A stretch of DNA of 64,000 nucleotides from Platerodrilus igneus (GCA_036346225.1 JARFIW010001110.1:682001-746000); one strand, 5' to 3'. Shown: positions 35,279 to 47,065, counted from the first letter of the stretch. Notes: generated by a model not told the origin, from the sequence alone. A program made the numbers and translations.

Positions 35279-37635
35279 ATAAGTGTCTCCAAAGTGATTA
35301 ACGTTTCTCAACTTCTTGGGAATAAAGTGATACCGACAAATGAGCGATTTGGATTATGGCTGTTGGCAGAAAATATGTGCAACAATAATTTGGTGACAGA
35401 TATTGTTACGTCGAAGGCGAACAGATGCTGACTGGTGGACTACACACACCAATTACAGAACCATTTTGTGACAATATAATGTTGGTTAAAATTTGCGACT
35501 TTTCTGACGCCGAGCAAACATCTGCAAGCAAAAGGATGTTTATCCTAAAAAAAGAAATTTGTGGTGCATTTAACAGCTATCTACGAAGAAAGTTTGATCG
35601 ATTTGTTTCCGCTAGGCATGTTGTTAAAGCTAAGCTCCCGTTTTCTCTGGAAAGCACTAACAAGATGGGTCAGAGAGTAAAAGAAATTATCGGAAAAGAA
35701 GACCTCGAATGCATTAATAAAAAATTCCAAAATCCTATATGTGTTCCATACAAAGTGGAACTAGCAGATGTTAAGTTGGAAACTTTATTGGAGGAACTAC
35801 CGGATATATTAGACGAACTCGAAAAGATTATTTCTATATTTTTGACATGGATGTAACCCAAGATTTTGCTGGCATATTTAGCAAGATGGAGATGTGTAAT
35901 TATTTAACTACAAAGCATAACTAATGCTATAAGGGAGAATACGAAGAAAAGTGTAATATTATAGTTGACAACGATAAAACTTCGGGAATTAATTATTTAA
36001 CATGGCTAACAACCAATGCAAGTATTAAGATATACAACAAATTTGTGTGTCAGATAACAAGTCCTGGTGTTAATAAACAACTTGGCAATCATATAGTAGA
36101 TTCTTTACGTTGCCCAGATGTACGCTTAAGGGAAACTTTTCGTCTACTTTGGCCAAAGAACATGGTATCACGCGATTGAAAGCGACAATATACAACTGTG
36201 CAATTGGAAGCTATGTCAGTGCGGAACGGATGTATAAACCCTTAAAAGACTGTTTAACTTCATTGGAAGATAGTATGTTATACTTCCTAAAGGCGCCAAT
36301 GTACTCGGTACCACTTGCGAAAATGTGGAGTAAGCTATCGGCCAAGCTACAAAATAGCTGCTGTTTAGTGTATAATAACCTGCTAAAGTACGTGTATTGG
36401 GGTAATGGCAATACAAAGAAATTGACGTGCTTGCAAATTAAGTTGTCCGAAAAACCAGAGGAAAGGAAAAATTGATAAAGTATGTGCTGGCTTTAGTTTT
36501 AACTATTTACCTGTAAATTATTTGGAGATAGTAGAGGAGGAAGATAGCCAAGATAAAATAAAAATCTTACACAAGTGCTACATTAAAGCAGGTAGTACAT
36601 ATTGTACACAATCTGCAACACCATATTCTACAATTCCAAAAGAAATAGTCATTTCGGAATTGGGGTTGATAGATACGCCTAACATTCGTCCAGAGGTTGT
36701 ACGACAACGCGTAAATATTGGCAGTAAACTCTATCCGTTTACGCTAAAGGAAATTGCCCCATTATGCATACCATACACTGTATGTGGAAGAAAAAGACAA
36801 CTGGAATTAGAGGAATTGGATGCAAAAAAGCGAAAGTTGGACTACATGGAAAACACTGCGACAATACGCGAACGATACAAAGATGTGGTAGACAAAGAAC
36901 ATCATATTAGAGAAAATGAGAAAGAATTAAAAGATTATTTTATGTGTCGATGGACTGACTTAAATGCATCCGGGATCTACAAGCTATATGCATTTGCGGT
37001 TAGTAAGAAAGACTCATTTAGTTATGTAGGCGTTCTTGCGGAAAAGGATGGTACTAAATTCGTATACTTTTTAAAAGGTTATTCTAAAAACGTATTTATC
37101 AAAATGGCAGATAACAAAAACGAACTAAGGAATGCAGGTTTCGTAACCTTGGCGTACACCACACGCAAAGGGGTTCAGATAAACATTGTATATTTGCCTA
37201 GTAAAGAACCTTTCAGTTCATTTAAAACCTATAACAACCATATATTTCCAAAAGTGGTGGACATGCAACTATGCAACAGTGAGTGGGAAGAATTAGGATT
37301 TCTTCCAATATCAACAAGAAGAAGTCGATCAAGCTAACAAGATACGTATGCAAGATATAGTGAGAGAGCCGCGATTAAAAGATTGTCACAAGCTGCAAGA
37401 ATTACACGAAGGAATGGATCTGGTTGTCGGTGGAATCAAGGACTTTATATATAGAGGCAAACTTCGGCACATTTTACATTTCAAAAACCTAGACGGTCTC
37501 TATGTATCAAACTATTGGCTAGAAAAGAAGATAGAGGACTTGGGTGTCGATTTAAATTTTAAGCTGCGAATAAAATTAGATAAAATTAACACCGCTCCAA
37601 ACAAACATAAAGAAAGGACTGTCTTCTGTGTATAA
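35279..37635 (+). pseudogene. element Z Rep-like protein gene, copy 2
   Basis: Counterpart of 34,371-32,045. The start codon reads ATA (35,279-35,281). A 10-bp deletion near 35,404 and a one-base loss in an A run near 35,825 break the first part. It shares with copy 1 the stop after the KHN segment (near 35,924) and the one-base frameshift near 36,135. In the R-x-E motif the glutamate is lysine (GITRLKATIYN, near 36,170). 36,522-37,337 is open and includes a segment missing from copy 1. After another shift, 37,348-37,635 carries the C-terminus ending TVFCV. Overall length would be about 780-800 codons. Confidence 0.5.
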
Positions 37636-37704
37636 CTTTGTACTAAAATTAAGTTTAAATGGCTCCATGCTTGGCATTACATTTTTTTTTTAAATTGTGT
37701 TATG

Positions 37705-37730
37705 TATAATGTCAGAATAAAAATTTTAGA
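37705..37730 (+). terminator. polyadenylation signal after the Rep-like gene
   Basis: AATAAA about 80 bp past the Rep-like stop codon; the mirror copy has it near 31,963 on the minus strand. Confidence 0.45.
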
Positions 37731-37784
37731 ATAGTATTACATTGCTCTTTATTTATAAAAGGTTATGACATCACCACCAGGGAT

Positions 37785-38000
37785 GTGTCTGGGGCGTACA
37801 CGAGGGAAGCGGAGGTTAATAGTTACCAAGCATCTAATTCTTCATTGTATCGAGTACTTGCCGGTGTATGTATCCGGAGTAAAAAACACGATTTGTACAC
37901 GCAAATTATTAGTAAAATTAGTTTATCGAGCGAAGATGACAGGCGTAACGTCATCCCTGGAAGGTTATCAACCCATGCACGGGGGGGCATAAAGATGTAA
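37785..38000 (+). pseudogene. element Z unknown small ORF, copy 2
   Basis: 71 codons, homologous in frame to 31,667-31,897 (MSGAYTREAEVNS, later KKHDLYTQIISKISLS). Two codons of the FGW segment are altered by a small deletion. An overlapping 75-codon frame (37,765-37,992) is also open. A TATAAAA word lies just upstream near 37,753. Confidence 0.35.
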
Positions 38001-38004
38001 ATCT

Positions 38005-39880
38005 AAGATAGTTGTTTGATTTTGTAAATCTATTGTATATATTAGTTTTAAGATTCCATAGTGTTTAAGTTCTTCTCCCACCTTCCAAATCCTTCCTGCT
38101 TCTATCGTGGTTGACAGAGTATACGTGTTATCTCCACGTGGTGTTCGCGGGGTACATCGGTTATAGATTTCTAGGGGAATGGTTGGTTAAAGCATATGTT
38201 TGGGTAGCGAAAAAAAGTTCTAAGGATGTAGTTAAATAAAGATGGTGCAAAAATTAGAGATTTGGGGTCTATATAGTGTAACTTTGTAAGAGGTGGTTCT
38301 ATTTAATATACATTTACAGGTTTGGGGTCCCTAGAAAAATCTAATATTAGTTGATACCAAAAAAAAGATATATTTATCTTAAAAGAGTGACTACCCCTCA
38401 GATAATAAACACAATATACCGCATGTCAACAAAAGTTGTATCGAAAATTAAAGACGAATTTAATGGGAATCTAGTATTATAACTTGTTGGTAGTAGGACT
38501 AAGCCCTACTCTACTGTAAGCGAGAAAGACACAATCAAAAAGATTAAAGGGGTCTCACAAAGTGTAGTTAAGTAAAACCGAGGGTCTTGCAACCTATAAC
38601 GAGCATATATCCCCAAAAGGGGTAGGCATGCATCTAAGCAGCAGTGCGTGGGAGAATAAGAATTCTCTCCAATAAGAAATTAAAGTTTAGCACTAGTCAT
38701 TGGGAAATGGTAAAAATGTTAAACCTATAAAGGCGATTATTAATTGTGGTTTATAAAAATAGTAGTTTTCGTGGACTAAATAAAATAGCTTAGACTGATT
38801 AATGTATATGGTTACATATTCCCGTACACATCCTCAAACATCTGCTTACGTCCACATACGGACATGGCGATGCCGGTAGTTTCTGTTTAACAAATAGTAG
38901 GAAAGATACGTTAGGTGCTAGTGTGTGGAAGCCCATAGGATCGTTGAATTCAAAAAGAACAGCGCGGCGGAATGTATGGCGGGTCCCGTTAGAATAATCG
39001 AAAGTGGTTAATCGATCGTATTAGATGTTTAAATATGCGAAAGTGTAAAAGCCAAAATTTAATTATCAGACAAAAAAGTGCGCGATGTGCTATACTTATA
39101 AATAAAGTATGAAATGGTGCTTTGCATCGGTTCTAGCAGTAAAAAAGGCGACTGACTTTTTCTAGCAACTATAAGAATAGCAGTAGCGCGGAGAAGGGGT
39201 ATGTATGTATTATATAGCGCACTGTTACGATAAAATATGTTAGTTTACGGGTATCTCAAACGTGAACAAATTAAATTTTAGTCTATAATTAACCGCGGTC
39301 GTAAAAATGAGAAATTAATGTTTAATTTTAATGCCGCTAAGCATATACTTGTGCTTGGTGATTTATTTAGAAAATATTCAAGCCTACCATTTCCTAAAAT
39401 ATGACATAGAAGTTATTTAAAGTTAAATTGTTTTATTAGTAAGTATTCTGTAGACAGCAATTTTGGTATTCCCTTAGTAAAGGTTTAAAGTGTTTTTATT
39501 AAGTTTTTGTTTATAGTAGCACTGCATCTTCTACAGCACGACTTGCATCCAATTTGGGCACGTGTGCTACCACCCTTTTGGATTTGTATTATGACACAAT
39601 GTGATTATTGATCCGTATAACATGGATGACGTTTTCGGTGTTTCTGCTAACTGCATTCGCAGCATGAACAAAGTGAACCGGGCGCATACATTTGTGCTAA
39701 ATGTACTGAACGAGCAGCAAGGATTGGCAAAAGATAACGTGATTTAGTTCCCCGCTGAATCCTCAACTTCGTTCGACTGTCTTCGAAAACCTTCGGTTTG
39801 CATTCTATAGGGTACATAAATCATGTACGCAAGAGTAAGCTTTTTAGTTATAAGTTAGTTCGCTTACAAGTTTCGCAAAA
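38005..39880 (+). other. element Z interior with remnant of the CxxC ORF
   Basis: Mostly non-coding. A partial outer-end repeat lies at 38,200-38,400. A broken copy of the CxxC ORF lies at about 38,933-39,172 (words KKCAMCYTYK, VKKATDFF with stops between). Confidence 0.4.
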
Positions 39881-39912
39881 GCCCTATAGTGCGGATTTTG
39901 TTTTGTACAAAA

Positions 39913-40440
39913 ATGGTACCTGCAAACGTTTCTAAATGCGAGCCCTGTCGCGTCTACTTTACCAGGAGGAATGCTCTCAAACGGCACCACAACAAATGTC
40001 GCGGTGTAACATCGTCCAGGGTTATACATCCATCAGCAGCAAAGTACTTAAACTGTGGGTCTTGCGGTATCGCTTTTACGAGAATGGACAGCTTACAGCG
40101 ACACTAGGAAAAACAGCACAGTATGTCATTAAGCCGTAAACGTTCAGCTCCGCCAGCAGTTGAAGAGCCTTCTCCAAAGCAGTCACGGATTCTGTGTAAA
40201 GTGTGCGACATGGAGGCGTTAAAGTCTGCATATCCTGATCATCTACGGAGCAACAAACATAAAAATGCATCAGTTACCGCTACTAGCGACGATGGTGTAT
40301 AAATGGTTAGCACTGCATTTAACAACCGTATGGCTAGCTATCGCATTAAGAACACCAGTGTCGACGATGCAGTGTCCAAGTTTCTTTGGAAGCAGAAAGT
40401 GCGATTTATTCGATTAATTAATTAAAAAAGAATACAACAT
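39913..40440 (+). pseudogene. element Z zinc-finger/polymerase-N-like gene, copy 2
   Basis: ATG at 39,913. First finger CEPCRVYFTRRNALKRHHNKC keeps C-x2-C and a histidine helix. The second unit keeps CGSCGIAFTRMDSLQRH, then a stop. Shifted frames continue with MCDME-like and LRSNKHKNASV segments. The region matching the polymerase-N-like block in copies 1 and 3 is deleted at about 40,452, where the sequence jumps to TTTGTCGGGCGACG. Confidence 0.5.
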
Positions 40441-41459
40441 ACAGCAATAAAAGTCTACGTTTGTCGGGCGACGACGACAAAAGGTACATCATTCCTAATA
40501 GTACAGTAACCTACGCATGGGGTATAAATATATAAGATAGTTACTATATTTTATTGTGTTTCCTTGTACAAACAATTAAGGTAGGTCAGTAAGCAGTATT
40601 AAATTGCTATTAATTGACTCACATTTAGCGTACTTTTCTACTGTAATTAGCGTATTTGTTTGGAGAAGATATACACTTTTAAAAAGAAATTATATACAGC
40701 TTTCACATGTAATTCGGAGGATGATTACGTTAAAGTCGACCTTCCCATTTACATATTAAAAACACATTACATTGGAATGTTTTTACATTATTCTCATATT
40801 GTTAGATTAGCGACAATATGTCTTATTGACCGAAAACACTTTTCCGCTCTTATTAAACAGTACATTAATCTCTTTTTGTTATAGGTCTTTTTTAAACAAC
40901 ACATTAATTTCTATTTTTTGTTACAGGTTACTTTAACCTGCTTGGATTCGGCTACACTAAGAACATAATGTTATACTTTGTAAAAATCGTAATTAGTTTA
41001 TTAAACTGTAAATCGGATAAAATAAATTAGTAAACTTTTGTGTGCTTATTTCTTTGAGTTGGTTAAAGCATATGTCATAGATGGGCAAAAAATTTAGAGG
41101 TTTGAGAGCTTTAAAGGGGTATAACTCTGCAGGGCGTGATCGGATATTAAATCTGTTTACAGAGTCGGATTCTGCGTAAAATTTTAGACTAATTTGATGT
41201 ATCGCTTGACTAAAAATATGTTTAAGGATTGTCAGGTAAGAAATATTAAAATGAGGGTAGTTCCCTAGGGGATGATGCTATCTGAAAAATTCCTAAAAAT
41301 TCAGATAGCTGAGAAAATTCTAATATTCATTAATACCAAACAAGATAGGTTTATCTCGAAAGATGCATTGGTTAGATGAAGAAAACTATTTGGTTCAGAT
41401 GTAGGAGGAAATGAGGTGCTCATTTATCTCGAAAGATGAAAATGGCTATTCGAAGAAAA

Positions 41460-41589
41460 CTGAGATTCATCTCCACATTTCCTCTTAGGAAATTCATCTC
41501 CACATTTCCTCCTTATGGGAATTTACATGTAAATTTGGTCCAGATGTGTGAGGAAATGTGGGATTCTGGAGGAAATGTGGCGGCAGGAT
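41460..41589 (+). repeat. outer end of element Z with inverted CCACATTTCCTC words
   Basis: Two copies of CTCCACATTTCCTC (near 41,470 and 41,501) face two copies of GAGGAAATGTGG (near 41,550 and 41,570), so the end can fold into a hairpin. Copy 3 has the same words at 58,960-59,000. Confidence 0.55.
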
Positions 41590-42054
41590 TGCCATATTCC
41601 TCCTACTGACCAATTTACTTTCCAGTCAGTTGGTTTCGTATAACTACATATCTGACAGGTGATTAATACTATGGCTCTAATTACTTACCTTTCAGTTATC
41701 AAATTGTTCAGTATTCCATAACAATAGCATTGCTGCGTCTTTTAGAAGAAAACAAAAAACGGTAGCTGTTATCATCTTTCATGAAGCTAATTGCAGTTGT
41801 CGCGTTACTTGACGAATATTCAATGAACGTTTTCCACAATGGCCAGCACGTGGAGCACTTTTCAAAAACTGTTGTCAAAATTTCTAACAATAAGGACTGT
41901 GAAAAACATGTAAAAACATGTAAAAAAATTCAGCATTGGAAATGGTGTATAAGCATAGGTCTCAGCTGAAATGAATGTTAATCTCCATCAATCTACAATG
42001 GAAGTATTGAATACATGTAATGCTTCTTGTTTGTTAGTAAAGAAACATTTCAAA
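41590..42054. other. flank between element Z and the mariner-like relic
   Basis: Short frames on both strands (41,708-41,890 minus; 41,781-41,969 plus) show no motif I know. Some of this may be the decayed N-terminal part of the transposase relic that follows. Confidence 0.35.
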
Positions 42055-42529
42055 AAAGAACAAATTTCAGTCATATCGAACGGAATTACTTAAAGAGGTA
42101 GCTGAGGATGATTGTGAAGAGCTAATTGAATTTCTCGAAGTTATGACAGAAAAGTACGCAACAAATCCTAATTGCGCACAGCATATTTGTTTTAGCTACA
42201 AATGTATTCAAACCTACAAGTATTGGTGTGATGCAAATCTTCATGAATTTCGTGAAGTACGCACCCAGTTTCTTCAAAAATTAAATGTTTGACGTAACCA
42301 CATCGTAGGAACCATATAGATAAAAATAAATTGAAGTGACTCGAAGTACCTCGAATTACTACAAGACACAATTGCCACTCTAATTAATGATACTATAGCC
42401 CTAACCCACACGAACGGTGTTTTCCTATAAGATGGTGCCCCGCTACCCGCATTATTTTACGTTGCTTAGAAATTATTTAAATGTTGCCAGTACGGATACT
42501 TGGATTGGTCGTCGAGGACATACGAAATA
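42055..42529 (+). pseudogene. Tc1/mariner-like DDE transposase relic, left part
   Basis: In-frame segments in the order expected of an IS630/Tc1/mariner-type transposase: SYRTELLKEVAEDD; HICFSYKC, where the family has its first aspartate region; YWCDANLHEFREVRTQFLQKLNV; IVGTI; YLELLQDTIATL; DGAP followed by HYFTLLRNYLNV, the second aspartate region; and DTWIGRRGHTK at the very end. The reading stops at 42,529, where a Polinton has inserted, and resumes at 57,472. One stop replaces the residue before DGAP, and there are frameshifts; it is a dead copy. Confidence 0.7.
42524..42529 (+). repeat. 6-bp Polinton target duplication, left copy
   Basis: GAAATA; the right copy at 57,472-57,477 is GAAATG (5 of 6). 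Confidence 0.7.
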
Positions 42530-42549
42530 AGTAGGTAAATAAGGCCGGT

Positions 42550-42615
42550 CCTAATTCAAAACGCGACAGACGTATTTTCCATGTGTAAAATACGTCTGTC
42601 ACATTTTGAATTAGG
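42550..42615. repeat. terminal hairpin of Polinton, left
   Basis: CCTAATTCAAAA-xxx-GACAGACGTATTTT pairs with AAAATACGTCTGTC-xxx-TTTTGAATTAGG across an 8-nt loop; 26 of 29 positions pair. Twenty bases in from the tip. Confidence 0.8.
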
Positions 42616-42843
42616 ATCGCCCCTATATAATTTCAATGTAAAATAGTTGTGAAAACATTTCAATGTAAAATAGTTGTGAAAACATGAATTCTTCTATACT
42701 TTCAATGTAAAATACGTTTGTCACGTTTTGAACTAGGACCGGCTTTATATTACTTTCAATGAAACACACGTATGTTGAAAAATGTAAGTGCAGAGAAAAA
42801 TGTGTGTAGCTGTTTTGAATTCGGTTTTTTAGCGAGAAATTAC

Positions 42844-43317
42844 ACGTGCACCGTTTTGAATTAGGATCGGCGTTATATACTTTTAATGTAAAATGTGAAA
42901 ACCTGAATTCTTATATACTTTCAAATGTAAAATACTTGTGGGCACGTTTTGAATTAGGATCGGTTTTATATTACTTTCAATGGAACATACATACTTCAAA
43001 ACACACGTATGTTGAAAAATGTAAGTGCAGAGAAGAATGTGTGTAGCTGTTTTGAATTCGGTTTTCTAGCGAGAAGTTACACGTGCACCGTTTTGAATTA
43101 GGATCGGCGTTATATACTTTTAATGTAAAATGTGAAAACCTGAATTCTTATATACTTTCAAATGTAAAATACTTGTGGGCACGTTTTGAATTAGGATCGG
43201 CTTTATATTACTTTCAATGGAACATACATACTTCAAAACACACGTATGTTGAAAAATGTAAGTGCAGAAAAAATGTGTGTAGATGTTTTGAATTTGGTTT
43301 TCTAGCTAGAAGTTATA
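42844..43317 (+). repeat. two 237-bp tandem units in Polinton left arm
   Basis: ACGTGCACCGTTTTGAATTA recurs at 42,844 and 43,081; the units are nearly identical over their length. Both are open by chance in one frame. Confidence 0.85.
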
Positions 43318-43383
43318 AAGTATGACAGATGCAAAAATATCGCATTCAAGTCAATTGTGTTTAATTAAAGTGGATTCTGATTT

Positions 43384-43575
43384 ATGTTTAGAGGCTGCAA
43401 ATACACATGGGCCGGTTTCAAATCAAAATGTGTTCACTCTTGTGATAGGTTGAAAAGTGGGTTGGCAAAGTACGCAGATGGTGGTAATCTGCTATATAAG
43501 GAGATTGCTCCTAATATTAATTTAATTAGTCGAAGTTTACTGCATATATTTACATACAAACATGTATATAATTGA
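43384..43575 (+). CDS. short Polinton arm ORF, 63 aa, unknown
   Basis: Begins MFRGCKYTWAGFKSKCVHSC. An identical-length frame with the same protein exists in the right arm at 56,881-57,072 (minus). It overlaps the start of the next ORF by 14 bases in another frame. Perfect preservation in two arms may reflect gene conversion rather than selection. No known domain. Confidence 0.3.
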   Translation: MFRGCKYTWAGFKSKCVHSCDRLKSGLAKYADGGNLLYKEIAPNINLISRSLLHIFTYKHVYN

Positions 43576-44128
43576 TATTCAGGGATTTAAATACAAAAAA
43601 AACGAGTTTGTGTGTAAAGAAATTGCGGTTTTGGACTTGTTGAAAGGTGTTGTTTGGCATCAAATTTTTAAACTACCAAGGCAGTCTAGTTGTTTGAGTC
43701 AAGATCATATAAAACATAACGACTGGGTGACAAAGAATATTCATGGTCTTTCTTGGGACGAATCTTCAACAGCTGGAATGGTGTTATCATATATAGCGCT
43801 TTATTTGAAGCAAATTATCCGACCCGGTGAAGAAGTATTTGTGAAGGGTCTAGAAAAGAAGAAATTGATTGAAACCTATCTAATGCAAAACGTTGTAACT
43901 GATATGCTTGCACGAGTTTGTCCTAAGCTATCGGAGTTAAAAATCAACAACCGTTTAAAATATAACATCCATTGTTGTAGACACAGTTGTCAATTGCAAA
44001 ACAAAAAAATTAAATTTTACCTAGAAATCATTTTGAAATATTTACTTTTTTCAGTACAACTGAAAGAACTTGACTTTTATACATTTTTTTTAATCGATAT
44101 CATAGACTTTTTTCTATACTGTTGGTAA
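43562..44128 (+). pseudogene. Polinton arm ORF, truncated left copy
   Basis: Identical in design to the intact right-arm copy (56,394-56,894) up to about residue 140 (CCRHS). A junction near 43,985 then replaces the C-terminal cysteine segment with unrelated sequence, giving a 188-codon chimera. See the right copy for the description. Confidence 0.55.
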
Positions 44129-45625
44129 AAATCTACGTGAAGTATTTATATTAAATAATAAACTGACCTGTTAGAAAAATTAAAATTTGCATAGTTTTCT
44201 GAAAAAAATTGCGTACTTTTTCAGTACAACTGAAAGAACTTGAGTTTATACATTTTTAATCGATTTCAGACTGTACAGAAACAGTAATGTTTAATTATAT
44301 CAGTCAAAACATAATGTGCTTACTATTAAACAAAACAAAATTGTTCTTAATCCAAGTGATGATAAAAGAATTCTTAGTACCTCAACCACTGATACATACG
44401 ACCAGCGAGTACTGTGTTAAAAATTGTTTTCGTTGCAGAAAGTAACATCAATTCCCTTCAATATTACTGTATTAGTCGATTAAGGCATTAGCTAATTTTT
44501 TTTACAACGTTTCTTTTTATTCGCTTAGGGCAATGCAGAGAAGAAGTTTGAATTGGCCACATTTTTTTATAATAAAATAAACCTTGATACAAAATTACAT
44601 TCCGTTTTACTGAAAAGTAAATCGGACGAGATTGCTAACTAAACGGTGTTATAATTTTCTTATATATCTGTGGGAATGAACTCACAAAGCGCCAAATAAG
44701 CGGTTTTGTCTGACTGATTTTTTTTCACTTAAAGCGATTGACATTCATTTCAAACAAGTATTTATTAAGGTCATATAAAAGACCAAAAGTTTTACCATTA
44801 TAAATAACGTTGTGTAATTTAAATTTCATTACGTAGCATTCGTTGAATTTTAAAAAATTATTTTTATACCTCCATCATGAGTTAATTTTACTACGTGCTG
44901 TAATTATGCTAAATATAGACGAAAATGAATTGCTTTAACAAAGTTTTTATGGAAAAATGTCATGCGTTGTACATTGCATATTCTATTTGCAGGACGACAT
45001 GTTGTATTATGATAAAAAAACTGCAGAATGTTTTTTCAGTGGTGCCTTTCAGTATGTAAATATTGGAAATGCTTGCTTAGCAAATTGTTTATAATAGTTA
45101 CGTCCTGAAGACAACTCTGCAATTTTTTTTTAGATCGCATGCACGATTCAAGCTTGAAAATCGTCTTGAATAGAAACGTAAATAAAGGCAATTTTTTTTA
45201 ACAATTGCATTCAAAGCACACTCAGAAATGACTTTGTAAAGCTTCAACCACTGGCTCGAATAAAGAATGCAATTTATTTTAGTTATAAAAACTTCAGTGT
45301 TATGTTTATACCTGCACAAGTACGCAGTTTTTCGTTTTGGATTTATCTAAAAAATAGGTTACCTTTCAAATCTACCCGAGTTGAACTATATTAGCATAAA
45401 TGTATTGTAGAGAAAAATAGTAGTAGTAACCGTTCTGTTTAAAAAATCGAGTTTGTTATTGCTTAAAGATGTGTTAGCATAAGGTTGATGAGTATGTTTT
45501 TTTCAATATTAACAATTTCATTGTCGAAGTAAACTTTTTTTACGCACGTTAAGTATTTCACTATTCATTTTACATTTTTTAATTAAATAAATGCAGTCCT
45601 AGCGATTGTAGAAACAACAGCTGGA

Positions 45626-45883
45626 ATGGTGTTATCATATATAGCGCTTTATTTGAAGCAAATTATCCGACCCGGTGAAGAAGTATTTGTGAAGGGTTTA
45701 GAAAATAAGAAATTGATTGAAACCTATATAATGCAAAACATTGTAACTGATATGCTTGCACTAGGTTGTCCTAAGCTATCGGAGTTAAAAATCAACAATC
45801 GTTTAAAATATAACATCCATTGTTATAGACACAACATTAATAATCTGCAGTGCGCAAAACAAAATACCTTTTTTTTTTATTAA
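45626..45883 (+). pseudogene. Polinton arm ORF, C-terminal fragment
   Basis: 85 codons matching the C-terminal half of the arm ORF (from AGMVLSYIALYLKQ to NLQCAKQN). Upstream sequence is unrelated. Same arrangement inverted at 50,824-51,078. Confidence 0.6.
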
Positions 45884-45999
45884 AGGAATGGCTTGATAAT
45901 AATAAAAAACAATAGAAAGATTTTGTCTGTATTATTAATTTTAATATAATTTTTTACAATGTTAGCCTTACTATCTATTATTATAACAACTTCTAGCAA

Positions 46000-46390
46000 A
46001 CATTATTTTTATCGATCCAGCTATTCTGTATGTTAGAGAAGCCTAATCATTTTACAAAGACTTTATTTCCACTCTTTCTTAGGACTTTTTCTACCAGGTA
46101 AATTCCTGGATGTTTAACCTCTTGCAACTCCATTTCATAAAATGCACCTTTGATTTCTTTTTCGTCTTGATCTTCTAATATATATGTTGTCAGATTGGTT
46201 ACGTTTACTTTTTTAATCTTAAAAATTTCATTTGACCAGTTTGGCGTGTAACCTTTCGTAAATGCTTCCCTGTGTTTACTAATCCTCACACTGTCTTTAA
46301 TTGAAAATTTTGGTATTTTGGTTGCAAGTTTGATGTGGGTAAATGATGATTTAAGAATAGCTTTTTCATTTGATTTATCAACTTTTACTA
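46000..46390 (-). pseudogene. integrase C-terminal part with chromodomain, left-arm copy
   Basis: Minus-strand copy of 50,327-50,717. 46,047-46,289 is open (MRISKHREAFTKGYTPNWSN ...). The tryptophan of the chromodomain KWLGF segment is a TGA stop, after which GFSN and SWIDKNNVC can still be read. Truncated at 46,395 where the inverted arm ends, so no catalytic domain. Confidence 0.7.
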
Positions 46391-46395
46391 AAAGT

Positions 46396-47065
46396 GCGTG
46401 TAAAAATTAATAAACAACATTGACGGTTTCAATCTGAGACGTTTTTTCAAAACTTGCTTTAATTTTTAATAAAAATTTTTATATGTAACCATAAAAAATA
46501 ACGCTGTAATGATGGCGTATTTTCTGTACACACAGCATAAATCAAAGGTAGTATAAAAAATATTTGATTACTATTTTGCAAGCAAGCAAATTTTTTCAGT
46601 AAACGCAGCTGAATGTGGTATATATTAAGGTCATATAAAAGACCAAAAGTTTTATAATATAAATAACGTTGTGTAATTTAAATTTCATTACGTAGCATTC
46701 GTTGAATTTTAAAAAATTATTTTTATACCTCCATCATGAGTTAGGTACTACGTGCTATAATTATGCTAAATAATAAAGAAATGAATTGCTTTAACAAAGT
46801 TTTATGGAAAATGTCATGCGTTGCACATTTCATATTCTATAGTGCGTGTAAATTAATAAACAACATTGACGGTTTAATCTGAGACATTTTTTCAAAACTT
46901 GCTTTAATTTTTATTAAAATTTTTTTATATGTAACCATAAAAAAAATAGCGCTGTAATGATAGTGTATTTTCTGTACACACAGCATAAATCAAAGGTCGT
47001 ATAAAAAACATTTAATTACTATACTGCAAGCGAACAAATTTTTTTCAGTAAACGCAGCTGAATGA
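46396..47065 (+). repeat. duplicated blocks in the Polinton centre
   Basis: A ~225-bp block (AATAAACAACATTGACGG ... GTAAACGCAGCTGAATG) occurs at about 46,396-46,618 and again at about 46,843-47,065. Between them lies a ~215-bp block (GGTCATATAAAAGACCAAAA) also present at 44,768 and inverted near 51,930. Confidence 0.75.

Larger units (their letters stand above)
34819..41589 (+). mobile_element. element Z, copy 2 (right arm of inverted dimer)
   Basis: Inverted counterpart of copy 1, meeting it at about 34,816-34,821 (AGGGAAAA / TTTTTC), where the original tip has eroded. Order on the plus strand: iterons (34,925-35,058), palindrome cluster (35,073-35,120), Rep-like gene (35,279-37,635), AATAAA near 37,716, small ORF (37,785-38,000), unknown ORF remnant (38,933-39,172), zinc-finger gene (39,913-40,440), non-coding region, outer repeats and a hairpin-forming end (41,460-41,589). 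The last shared bases with copy 3 are GGCRRCAGGAT, ending at 41,589. Confidence 0.75.
42530..46395 (+). repeat. Polinton left inverted arm
   Basis: Matches the right arm in inverted orientation, apart from insertions and duplications. Includes the hairpin tip, two 237-bp tandem units, a truncated copy of the arm ORF (43,562), a second fragment of it (45,626) and the integrase 3' end (46,390-46,000 minus). Confidence 0.8.

Noticed and set aside
36120..36150. GGGAAAC word as a possible -1 programmed frameshift site in the Rep-like gene
   Set aside because: The codon register of the upstream frame does not place the heptamer as X-XXY-YYZ, and a shared one-base loss explains the shift.
42846..43325. 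Two similar plus-strand frames of 66 and 80 codons
   Set aside because: They are the same frame in two 237-bp tandem repeats of the Polinton tip; the right arm does not preserve them.
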